NCBI GenBank assembly: GCA_910577765.1
Contig: CAJTOV010000131.1
Coordinates: forward strand, 1-10,627
Direction of reading: 5' to 3'
Length of the DNA: 10,627 nt
From: an uncultured Lachnospiraceae bacterium
GTDB taxonomy: Bacteria > Bacillota > Clostridia > Lachnospirales > Lachnospiraceae
In this document: positions 1-5,921 of the stretch, piece after piece
Position numbering within the stretch: the stretch's first letter is position 1
Layout: the number at the start of each line of letters is the position of its first letter
Translations under genes and position numbers: made by a program
The notes under the pieces: generated by a model
Told to the model about the DNA's origin: nothing
Seen by the model: the letters and a program-made list of their open reading frames with translations, nothing else
The model's database searches: none

Positions 1-6
1 GCGATT

Positions 7-603
7 CTAAATGGCCGTATGCCGTAACAGTTCAAGGGGTATCTGAACTGTTACCTCTGAACCAACGGTCATCCAATGTACCACCACCCTTGTCAGAAAC
101 GGGTGGATCACCAGCTCCGTCCAGATTCCCAGCGCCATGACTGCCACGGTAATCAGCCACAGCCGGAACCGCCGGATATCTGCCCCATACTGGTTGCGGG
201 CCAGCAGAAAGAACCAGGCCACCGCATAAAAGCAGGTATGGGGAACCACAAGGGCCAGCAGTACAAAGACTCCCAGCACCCCGGTATTCCATGTAAACCA
301 GCTTGCCAGAATCCCGGTCACTGCCCCGGCAAAGCAGAGCGCCAGCTGGATTTCCCCGTTCCTCTGGCGGAATCTTCCCAGCCAGCCTACAAACAGGGTT
401 TCCAGAAGCCGCACCACAAGGACCCGGAAGGCAGACAGGCTTCCCTCACCGGGAACCTGGGCCAGGTTCTTCCAGAAGGCCCCGAACAGCATTCTGTGGT
501 TGACCAGCTCCCTGGCACACACCCAGTTGGCCAGCACCGTAAAGACCGACAGACCGGCAAAATACCACAGTACATACGAACCATAAGACTTTCCATTATT
601 CAT
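7..603 (-). CDS. SpoIIM-like (DUF95) integral membrane protein
   Basis: A 198-residue polytopic membrane protein with hydrophobic segments near residues 9-29, 59-76, 85-103, 107-136 and 148-168. The PH pair at 121-122 inside a hydrophobic stretch and the C-terminal pattern G-x-x-x-E-x-x-x-x-P-x-L (about 159-170) resemble the SpoIIM/DUF95 family; length (about 200 aa) also fits. In Bacillus, SpoIIM works with SpoIID and SpoIIP in peptidoglycan remodelling during forespore engulfment, and spoIIM lies near nudF, as here; that neighbourhood is the strongest support. ATG at 603 is the only usable start, because an in-frame TAG lies about 60 bases upstream with no other ATG, GTG or TTG between. The ribosome binding site is weak (AGGGA, 11-base spacing). 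The stop is TAG at 7-9. The alternative is an unrelated DUF95-type membrane protein not involved in sporulation; family assignment is by eye. Confidence 0.6.
   Translation of the reverse strand: MNNGKSYGSYVLWYFAGLSVFTVLANWVCARELVNHRMLFGAFWKNLAQVPGEGSLSAFRVLVVRLLETLFVGWLGRFRQRNGEIQLALCFAGAVTGILASWFTWNTGVLGVFVLLALVVPHTCFYAVAWFFLLARNQYGADIRRFRLWLITVAVMALGIWTELVIHPFLTRVVVHWMTVGSEVTVQIPLELLRHTAI
24..54. repeat. 11-bp perfect inverted repeat at the 3' end of the SpoIIM-like gene
   Basis: Plus-strand arms GTAACAGTTCA (24-34) and TGAACTGTTAC (44-54) are perfect complements around a 9-base loop. It lies inside the last codons of the SpoIIM-like gene, 15 bases before its stop. No U-tract follows on either strand, so it is not a classical intrinsic terminator. 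It may protect the 3' end of the mRNA, be a protein-binding palindrome, or be chance. Confidence 0.5.
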
Positions 604-618
604 GTTAAAGGCTGTCCC

Positions 619-658
619 TGCTGTCAGTCCGGAGCATGCTCCCTGGCAGCATTTTTTT
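619..658 (+). terminator. Intrinsic terminator on the plus strand, with no plus-strand gene
   Basis: Plus-strand RNA would form a 9-bp stem (UGCUGUCAG at 619-627 with CUGGCAGCA at 643-651, one G-U pair). Inside it is a 3-base bulge and a second hairpin built on the 12-bp palindrome GGAGCATGCTCC (631-642). Seven T residues (652-658) follow directly. That is the full signature of a Rho-independent terminator. Read on the minus strand, the A-run comes first and one stem pair becomes a C-A mismatch, so it should not stop the SpoIIM-like transcript. Every gene seen here is on the minus strand, so the terminator would act on antisense or read-through RNA. Confidence 0.65.
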
Positions 659-660
659 AC

Positions 661-689
661 AGTCTACGCAGCCGCCGGCCGATTTATGC
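661..689 (-). promoter_or_regulatory. Possible sigma-E-like promoter before the SpoIIM-like gene
   Basis: The minus strand reads GCATAAA (689-683), 14 bases, then CGTAGACT (668-661). Against the Bacillus sigma-E pattern (about GCATATT, 13-15 bases, CATACAMT) this is 5 of 7 and 6 of 8 matches. It lies about 57 bases before the start codon. The functional guess for the downstream gene makes a mother-cell promoter reasonable, but the match is imperfect and was found by looking for it. Confidence 0.2.
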
Positions 690-749
690 CGCCACCTTTT
701 CCGGAACAGGTCCGGACATACTGCCGCTGTCTGCAAAAAAGCCCCTGCC

Positions 750-1307
750 TTACTTTCTGTACTTTCTCCCGTAAGCCGTAATGGCGGCTACGGTCTTGGC
801 ATCGGTGATTTTCCCGGAGAAGATCATCTCCTCCAGATCCTCCAGGGACCAGGCCTCCACATAGATCACCTCGTCCTGGTCCAGATGCTGCTTTGAAGGA
901 ACCAGGTTCCGGGCCACAAACACGTCAATGGCCTCGTCGCAGAAGGCCACGGTAGTATTAAGGCTCATCAGGTACTCCAGATGCTCACAGTAGAAGCCGG
1001 TCTCTTCCTCCAGCTCCCGGCTGGCGCACTCAATCTTGGGTTCCTTGGGATCGTCCAGCTTGCCTGCCGGGATCTCCAGAGTCTCCCGGTCCAGGGCATT
1101 GCGGTACTGGCGGACCATAAGAAGCTTCCCGTCGTCGGTGACCGGAATCACCGCCGCTGCCCCGTCGTGGTGGATAAAATCCCAATGGGCCTCATGGCCG
1201 TTGGCAATGACCGTATCCTCATACATTTTCAAAATGGTGCCTGTATATTTTAACTGCCGGTCCTTGCGGATCACCGGCGGGATCGTCTGTTTCTGGTTAC
1301 TGTCCAT
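750..1307 (-). CDS. nudF: NudF-like Nudix hydrolase (ADP-ribose pyrophosphatase family)
   Basis: A 185-residue cytoplasmic protein that probably hydrolyses ADP-ribose or a similar nucleoside diphosphate derivative to AMP plus a sugar phosphate, using Mg2+. The Nudix box spans about residues 82-105, with G82, E89 and the core R97-E98-L-E-E101-E102-T-G104-F; E98, E101 and E102 should bind metal. The preceding LEIPAG (78-82) is typical of ADP-ribose pyrophosphatases. Two oddities stand out. One extra residue separates G82 from E89. The usual SPG-F-x-DE signature downstream reads TVAFCDE (119-125), without the proline. The start (ATG 1307) has GAGG 8 bases upstream. It lies 73 bases after the helicase gene and 146 before the SpoIIM-like gene, a nudF-spoIIM neighbourhood also known in Bacillus. 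Family is clear; exact substrate is not. Confidence 0.85.
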   Translation of the reverse strand: MDSNQKQTIPPVIRKDRQLKYTGTILKMYEDTVIANGHEAHWDFIHHDGAAAVIPVTDDGKLLMVRQYRNALDRETLEIPAGKLDDPKEPKIECASRELEEETGFYCEHLEYLMSLNTTVAFCDEAIDVFVARNLVPSKQHLDQDEVIYVEAWSLEDLEEMIFSGKITDAKTVAAITAYGRKYRK

Positions 1308-1330
1308 TTCTGCATCCTCTTTTCTGGTCT

Positions 1331-1350
1331 GGCAGGCACGGATACCTGCC
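1331..1350 (-). repeat. Intergenic hairpin between the helicase and nudF genes
   Basis: On the minus strand GGCAGGTA (1350-1343) and TGCCTGCC (1338-1331) form an 8-bp stem (one G-U) around a four-base UCCG loop, a member of the stable UNCG tetraloop class, though closed here by A-U instead of C-G. No U-tract follows, and the nudF ribosome binding site lies just downstream. It is better read as a processing or stability element, or an upstream translation modulator, than as a terminator. Confidence 0.45.
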
Positions 1351-1380
1351 TGAATTTTGTCCGTTCCTTCCGCCGGATTA

Positions 1381-3066
1381 CTACCTGGTATTGGCCATTT
1401 CCATATGTACCTTTTTCCCCCGGATCTTGGCCGACTTCATGGATTCCAGGATCTCGCCGGCACAGTCGTCAGGCACCTCGATGAAGGTGTATTTGTCGTA
1501 CATGTCAATGCTGCCTACCAGCCTGCCGGGAATCCCTGACTCACCGGCAATGGCTCCCAGGATATCCCCGGGCTTTACATTCTGGTCCTTGCCGATATTG
1601 ATGAACAGACGGGCCATGTCTCCGCCCCGGCCGGACCTGCCGCCACGGCCGCCGCTCCGGCCTCCATGACCGCCGGACTTTCTGCCGTAGCCGTGGGAAT
1701 CCCGTCCCCGGCCCTGGGACCCCAGGTCATCCAGGGACCGAGCCTCCCGGTAATCGTCGATAATATCCTGGTTCTCCTCCCCCATACTGAGCCGCAGAAG
1801 GGCTGCCGCCAGATCTAAGGAGGTATAATCCTCCTCCAGAAGCTTCTTTTCCAGAATATTGAGAATCCGGCCCAGATCCAGATCCTCCATCAGCTCCTTG
1901 GCATGGCCCAGAATCTTCTCCGCCTTGATCTCGGTAATATCATCCAGGGACGGCACGGCCTGGGGGATGATCCGGGTCTTGCAGTACCGCTGGATATCCC
2001 GGAGCTTGTACACCTCCCGGCCCACCACCAGGCTGAAGGCGATGCCTTCCCTTCCGGCACGGCCGGTCCGTCCGATCCGGTGGACATAATACTCGTCATC
2101 CTGGGGAATGTCGTAGTTGAATACCGCCTCCACGTCATCCACATCAATGCCCCTGGCCGCCACGTCCGTGGCCACCAGAATCTCGGTCCTGCCGTTGCGG
2201 AAGCTGTTCATGACCCGGTCCCGCTGGACCTGCTTTAAGTCCCCGTGAAGCCCCTCGGCAAAATACCCCCGCCCCTGGAGCTCATCCACCAGCACATCCA
2301 CCTGCTTCTTGGTATTGCAGAATGCCACCGACAGCTTGGGCGCATACATGTCCAGAAGCCGGCACATGACCTCCACCTTGGTCTTGGGCTTTACCTCGTA
2401 ATAGTACTGGGTGACCTTTGGCACGGTCAGTTCCTTCTTCACTACCTTGACGATCTCCGGATCCTTCTGGAAATTCCGGGCGATCTTTAAGATGGCGTCA
2501 GGCATGGTGGCGGAGAACATAATGGTCTGCCGCTCCTGGGGAAGCTGGCTTAGGATGGTCTCCATATCCTCCAGAAAGCCCATGTTCAGCATCTCGTCGG
2601 CCTCGTCCATGACCACGGTATGGACCTGGTCGAACTTTACGGTCTTTCTGCGCATATGGTCCATGACCCGCCCCGGCGTCCCGATGATGATCTGGGTGCC
2701 GTCCTTTAAGCCGCGGATCTGGCGGACAATATCCTGCCCTCCGTAGATAGGCAGAATCTTGATTCCGTGCATGTATTTGGCCAGATTGCGGATCTCCTCC
2801 GCCACCTGGATGGCCAGCTCCCTGGTAGGACATAAGACCACAGCCTGGAGTTTCTTGTTCCTGGGATTGATCTTCTGCAGCATGGGAATGCCGAAGGCTG
2901 CCGTCTTTCCGGTTCCTGTCTGGGCCTGGCCCACAATGTCAAGCCCCTGGGCCTGGGCCGGAATGGCCCTGGCCTGGATCGGGGTAGTCGCCTCAAATCC
3001 CATGTCTGTAATTGCCCGCAGGATACGCTCATCCAGCTGCAGGTCTTCGAATTTTGTTGTCTCCAT
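1381..3066 (-). CDS. deaD: DEAD-box ATP-dependent RNA helicase, DeaD/CsdA-like with DbpA RNA-binding domain
   Basis: A 561-residue RNA helicase that should unwind short RNA duplexes using ATP in ribosome assembly, mRNA turnover or cold adaptation. All core motifs are visible: Q motif (TPIQ 28-31), Walker A AQTGTGKT (48-55), PTRELA (80-85), TPGR (130-133), DEAD (154-157), SAT (185-187), ATDVAARGID (299-308) and HRIGRTGRAG (329-338). After the core come a helical region (about 380-430) like the DeaD/CsdA dimerisation segment, a Gly/Arg/Ser-rich linker (about 450-482), and a DbpA-type RNA-binding domain (about 484-557). DbpA of Bacillus lacks the extra helical part, so DeaD/CsdA is the better match; CshA is the main alternative. 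The gene begins 24 bases after the transpeptidase stop, and its start has only a weak GGAT at Shine-Dalgarno distance. It is probably co-transcribed with the genes before it. Confidence 0.93.
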   Translation of the reverse strand: METTKFEDLQLDERILRAITDMGFEATTPIQARAIPAQAQGLDIVGQAQTGTGKTAAFGIPMLQKINPRNKKLQAVVLCPTRELAIQVAEEIRNLAKYMHGIKILPIYGGQDIVRQIRGLKDGTQIIIGTPGRVMDHMRRKTVKFDQVHTVVMDEADEMLNMGFLEDMETILSQLPQERQTIMFSATMPDAILKIARNFQKDPEIVKVVKKELTVPKVTQYYYEVKPKTKVEVMCRLLDMYAPKLSVAFCNTKKQVDVLVDELQGRGYFAEGLHGDLKQVQRDRVMNSFRNGRTEILVATDVAARGIDVDDVEAVFNYDIPQDDEYYVHRIGRTGRAGREGIAFSLVVGREVYKLRDIQRYCKTRIIPQAVPSLDDITEIKAEKILGHAKELMEDLDLGRILNILEKKLLEEDYTSLDLAAALLRLSMGEENQDIIDDYREARSLDDLGSQGRGRDSHGYGRKSGGHGGRSGGRGGRSGRGGDMARLFINIGKDQNVKPGDILGAIAGESGIPGRLVGSIDMYDKYTFIEVPDDCAGEILESMKSAKIRGKKVHMEMANTR

Positions 3067-3090
3067 TAAATTTTATCCAGCTCTCTCTCT

Positions 3091-3987
3091 TTATTTTTTG
3101 TAACCCGCATCCGTCTGCCGGCTGCCGAAATTCCCCTCCGGGGAAAGTCCCTGGTTCACTCCATAGGCCTCATAGATTTGGTCAAAGGTCCCTTCCGGCG
3201 CCTGGGCCATATAGCAGGCCCCGTCCCCGTAAGTCCCGTAAAGCTTCATAACCGTAATCATCTGGTCGGTGGGAATGGCCACACACCCGGAAGTATACGC
3301 CCCGTTCTGCCCGGTGCAGTGCAGGAACAGGGCTGATCCCCGGTTAAGGATTCCCTGGGGATTGTACCCGGCGTCAATGACATAATCATAGTATCCGGCA
3401 TACCCGGCGGAGCCTACATGCTCTCCCTTCCGGGAGCTGTCCTCCACCAGCCGGTTGGTATCCTGGGTCCACACATGACTGCCGCCTACCCGGATATAAT
3501 TGGAAGGAAATCCCTCCAGGGCCTCCTTCTGGCCGAAAGGCGTATTCATACGGAACACTCCGATGGGCGTAGTCTTATCCCCCTCCCACCGGTCATTGCT
3601 CATGCCGTTGGCCCCCAGAGCCCCCGGCGTCTCCAGCCGGCGGACCCAGACACCCTCCACCTTCTCAAAGGCAGACACCCGGCAGCTGCTGCCTCCGGTG
3701 CCCTCCACGGCCACCAGCACCCTGGCCTCCTCCGGCAACCGAAACCGGTCTGCCTCAAAGGAACACTGGGAAGCAGAAGCCTCACCAGCCTCCGCCCTGT
3801 CCCCGGCGCCGGGACCATGGAACCACACCCTTCCTTCTTCTGCCCCGGCTTCCCCCGGCCCGCCGGAATGTCCCCCGGCCCCCGGACTGCCGGCCTGAAC
3901 CGTCGCGGCGGCATGGCCTGCGTCCGGAACCAGGACAAAACCAGCCACAGCCGCCATAACGGCCACAATCCAAATCTGATTCTTCAT
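3091..3987 (-). CDS. Secreted L,D-transpeptidase (YkuD family)
   Basis: A 298-residue exported protein. An N-terminal signal peptide (hydrophobic core about 4-20, then a likely AGHA|A cut near residues 23-27) is followed by a Gly/Ala/Glu-rich linker (about 28-75) and a YkuD domain in the C-terminal half. The catalytic motif is H223 (LFLHC), then S233-G-C235-V-A-I-P, with C235 the predicted nucleophile; upstream GDKTTPIGVF (136-145) is typical of the fold. YkuD enzymes make 3-3 peptidoglycan cross-links or attach or cleave groups at the stem peptide. The motif is SGCVA instead of classical SHGCxR, so the exact reaction is open. I chose ATG 3987 because AGGGGAG sits 8 bases upstream and the signal peptide then starts cleanly. 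ATG 4005, overlapping the regulator stop, is an alternative giving six more residues. It directly follows the two-component genes and may be their output. Confidence 0.88.
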   Translation of the reverse strand: MKNQIWIVAVMAAVAGFVLVPDAGHAAATVQAGSPGAGGHSGGPGEAGAEEGRVWFHGPGAGDRAEAGEASASQCSFEADRFRLPEEARVLVAVEGTGGSSCRVSAFEKVEGVWVRRLETPGALGANGMSNDRWEGDKTTPIGVFRMNTPFGQKEALEGFPSNYIRVGGSHVWTQDTNRLVEDSSRKGEHVGSAGYAGYYDYVIDAGYNPQGILNRGSALFLHCTGQNGAYTSGCVAIPTDQMITVMKLYGTYGDGACYMAQAPEGTFDQIYEAYGVNQGLSPEGNFGSRQTDAGYKK

Positions 3988-3995
3988 AACGGATT

Positions 3996-4002
3996 CTCCC
4001 CT
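3996..4002 (-). promoter_or_regulatory. Ribosome binding site deciding the transpeptidase start
   Basis: The minus strand reads AGGGGAG, 8 bases before ATG 3987. The alternative ATG at 4005 has only AAGG four bases upstream, too close. The site falls in the 17 bases between the regulator stop and this start, so translation of the two genes is probably coupled. Confidence 0.6.
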
Positions 4003-4004
4003 CA

Positions 4005-4694
4005 TCACACCTTAAACCGGTACCCTACCCCCCAGATGGTCTCAATGTACTGGGGTTTGGCTGTATTATACTCAATCTTCTCCCGGATCTTCTTGATATG
4101 GACCGTCACTGTGGCAATATCCCCGATGGACTCCATATCCCAGATATTGCTGAACAGCTCCTCCTTGGTATACACATGGTTGGGATTCTGGGCCAGGAAG
4201 GTCAGCAGGTCAAACTCCTTGGTGGTAAAGTTCTTCTCCTCCCCGTTGACCCACACCCGGCGGGCGGTCCGGTCAATCTTCAGTCCCCGGATCTCCAGCA
4301 CCTCATTCTCCGGGCTTCCGCTTCCGATGAGACGCTCGTACCGGGCCAGATGGGCCTTGACCCGGGCCACCATCTCGCTGGGACTGAAAGGCTTGGTCAT
4401 ATAGTCGTCCGCCCCCAGGCCTAAGCCCCGGATCTTGTCAATATCCTCCTTTTTGGCGGAGATCATCATGATCGGCGTGTTCTTCACTTCCCGGAAACGG
4501 CGGCAGATCTCGAACCCGTCCATGTCCGGCAGCATCAGATCCAGAATCATCAGATCGAAATCCTCTTCCAGGGAGCGCTCCAGGCCTGCGGCGCCATTTT
4601 CCTCAATCTCCACTTCAAAGCCGCTAAGCTCCAGATAATCCTTCTCCAGCTCCGCAATGCTGATTTCGTCCTCAATGATCAGTATTCTGCTCAT
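4005..4694 (-). CDS. OmpR/PhoB-family response regulator (winged helix)
   Basis: A 229-residue transcription regulator. The receiver domain (about 1-118) has the acidic pair E8-D9, the phospho-acceptor D52 (ILDLMLPDMDG), S79 as the switch residue and K101 (TKPF). The C-terminal half (about 130-229) is an OmpR-type winged helix, with the TTKEFDLL and VTVHIKKIREKI motifs and the closing GVGYRF signature. It should be phosphorylated by the kinase encoded just upstream and bind direct repeats in target promoters. ATG 4694 has a perfect AGGAGG 9 bases upstream, lying inside the kinase gene. The kinase stop is at 4672-4674, giving a 23-base overlap and strong coupling. The overall receiver resembles VanR-like regulators, but the signal and targets cannot be read from sequence. 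Confidence 0.95.
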   Translation of the reverse strand: MSRILIIEDEISIAELEKDYLELSGFEVEIEENGAAGLERSLEEDFDLMILDLMLPDMDGFEICRRFREVKNTPIMMISAKKEDIDKIRGLGLGADDYMTKPFSPSEMVARVKAHLARYERLIGSGSPENEVLEIRGLKIDRTARRVWVNGEEKNFTTKEFDLLTFLAQNPNHVYTKEELFSNIWDMESIGDIATVTVHIKKIREKIEYNTAKPQYIETIWGVGYRFKV

Positions 4695-5784
4695 CGTATA
4701 TAACCTCCTGATGTTTTCTCAGTACAAAATGCATCTCGGTCCCTACGCCCTCCTTGCTTGTGGCCCAGATACGCCCGCCGTGGTTCTCAATGATCTTACG
4801 TACAATGGACAGCCCGATGCCGCTGCCTCCCTTGGCCGAATTCCGGGACGAATCCGTCCGGTAAAACCGGTCAAAGATATAAGGCAGGTCCTTGGCCGCA
4901 ATCCCCCGCCCGTTGTCCTCGATCTCGATCTGGACAAAATCCCCCACATCCTTGATGCGGATGTTGATGATCCCCTTTTTCTTGTCCAGATACTTGATGG
5001 AATTGCCGATGATGTTGTTGATCACCCGCTTCAACTGCTCCGCGTCGGCGATGACCACCACATCCTCGTCCACATAATTGAAATATCCGAATTCAATGTT
5101 CCGGGATTCCAGATCCAGCCCCACCTCCTCGGCACAGTCCCCGAAATAGTCGTGGACATGGATCTTGGTGAAGGTGTAGGGAATCTTGTTGGTATCGATC
5201 TTGGAATAGAACGTCAGCTCATCAATCAGCCGGTCCATGTCATTGGCCTTGTTGTAGATGGTGCGGATATACTTTTCCAGTCTCTGGGGGGAGGAAGCCA
5301 CCCCGTCTAAAATCCCCTCCACATACCCTTTGATGGCCGTGATGGGGGTCTTTAAATCATGGGAAATGTTGCTGATCAGTTCCTTGCTTTCCAGGTCATT
5401 GCGGATCTTCTCCTCCGCATTCTCCTTAAGACGGATGCGCATTTCCTCAAAATCCTGGCACAGCTGGCCGATCTCGTCGTCCTCGTCCACATCCAGGGTA
5501 AAATCCAGGTTGCCGTCCCGGATCTTCCGGGTAGCCTCCTGAAGCTTGCTTAAGGGATGAAGGATGGACGTATACACCCACACCGTCAGGGAAGCACAGA
5601 TAAAAATGATCAGGGAGACCGATACCACCAGCATCTGGATCACCATGGACTGTACATCCGGGCTGAAATCATCAAACCGGTACACCAGAAATGCCTTGCT
5701 CACAGAGATAAAGATCCCGATAAATACCAGCGGCAGGATACTATATACCAGAAACGTCACCACAAGACGCGTCTTCAGCTTCAT
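4672..5784 (-). CDS. Sensor histidine kinase, two TM helices with HAMP domain
   Basis: A 370-residue membrane kinase. TM1 (about 8-28) and TM2 (about 48-72) enclose an extracellular loop of only about 20 residues, followed by HAMP (about 72-125), HisKA with the phospho-accepting H142 (NISHDLKTP) and HATPase_c: N-box N257/N261, G1 DNGRG (290-294), F-box FDRFYR (304-309), G2 GGSGIGLSIV (319-328). The loop is too short for a folded ligand domain, so it probably senses within the membrane, through a partner protein, or by binding a short-lived envelope intermediate (intramembrane-type kinases). I chose ATG 5784 because GGAGG lies 9 bases upstream; an in-frame ATG at 5838 would add 18 residues but lacks such a site and falls at the predicted transcription start. 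Gene order kinase-then-regulator is the less common one for OmpR systems. Confidence 0.95.
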   Translation of the reverse strand: MKLKTRLVVTFLVYSILPLVFIGIFISVSKAFLVYRFDDFSPDVQSMVIQMLVVSVSLIIFICASLTVWVYTSILHPLSKLQEATRKIRDGNLDFTLDVDEDDEIGQLCQDFEEMRIRLKENAEEKIRNDLESKELISNISHDLKTPITAIKGYVEGILDGVASSPQRLEKYIRTIYNKANDMDRLIDELTFYSKIDTNKIPYTFTKIHVHDYFGDCAEEVGLDLESRNIEFGYFNYVDEDVVVIADAEQLKRVINNIIGNSIKYLDKKKGIINIRIKDVGDFVQIEIEDNGRGIAAKDLPYIFDRFYRTDSSRNSAKGGSGIGLSIVRKIIENHGGRIWATSKEGVGTEMHFVLRKHQEVIYDEQNTDH

Positions 5785-5793
5785 AATCCAAAT

Positions 5794-5798
5794 CCTCC
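5794..5798 (-). promoter_or_regulatory. Ribosome binding site deciding the histidine kinase start
   Basis: GGAGG on the minus strand, 9 bases before ATG 5784. It fixes the start 18 codons inside the longest open frame and places MKLK directly before the first membrane helix, as usual for this family. Confidence 0.65.
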
Positions 5799-5843
5799 AG
5801 CAAAAACACACAAATAACCTGCTTATGACCGTATCCACCTACC

Positions 5844-5852
5844 AGTATAACA
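5844..5852 (-). promoter_or_regulatory. Candidate extended -10 promoter for the two-component operon
   Basis: The minus strand reads TGTTATACT, matching the extended -10 pattern TGnTATAAT at all but one position. No good -35 is present at 17 bases (GACTTT), which extended -10 promoters tolerate. T-rich DNA lies just upstream. The predicted start near 5837 would give a leader of about 50 bases before the kinase ATG. A second TATAAT on the minus strand (5885-5880) has no -35 either. Confidence 0.4.
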
Positions 5853-5904
5853 TAAGAAGAAAGGAAAAAGTCTTAAAGTATTATAAACTCCTTTCCGGAT
5901 ACGA

Positions 5905-5920
5905 ACCTGTCCAGACAGGT
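5905..5920 (-). terminator. Short hairpin directly after the 146-residue ORF; weak terminator candidate
   Basis: ACCTGT and ACAGGT arms close a four-base CTGG loop (minus strand 5920-5905), immediately after the TAG stop at 5922-5924. The position suits transcript 3' end formation, but the following bases (TCGTATCC) are not a U-tract, so it is at best a weak or Rho-assisted terminator, or an mRNA 3' end stabiliser. Confidence 0.3.
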
Positions 5921-5921
5921 G

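Noticed and set aside
730..750. T-run on the minus strand after nudF as an intrinsic terminator
   Set aside because: Six T residues are present but no complementary stem precedes them.
76..774. Plus-strand open frame of 232 codons opposite the SpoIIM-like gene
   Set aside because: No ribosome binding site, proline/glutamine-rich unnatural composition, and it runs through the plus-strand terminator; the opposite strand encodes a coherent membrane protein.
3418..4404. Plus-strand open frame of 328 codons
   Set aside because: Antisense shadow spanning both the transpeptidase and regulator genes; low-complexity composition, no ribosome binding site, no recognisable domain.
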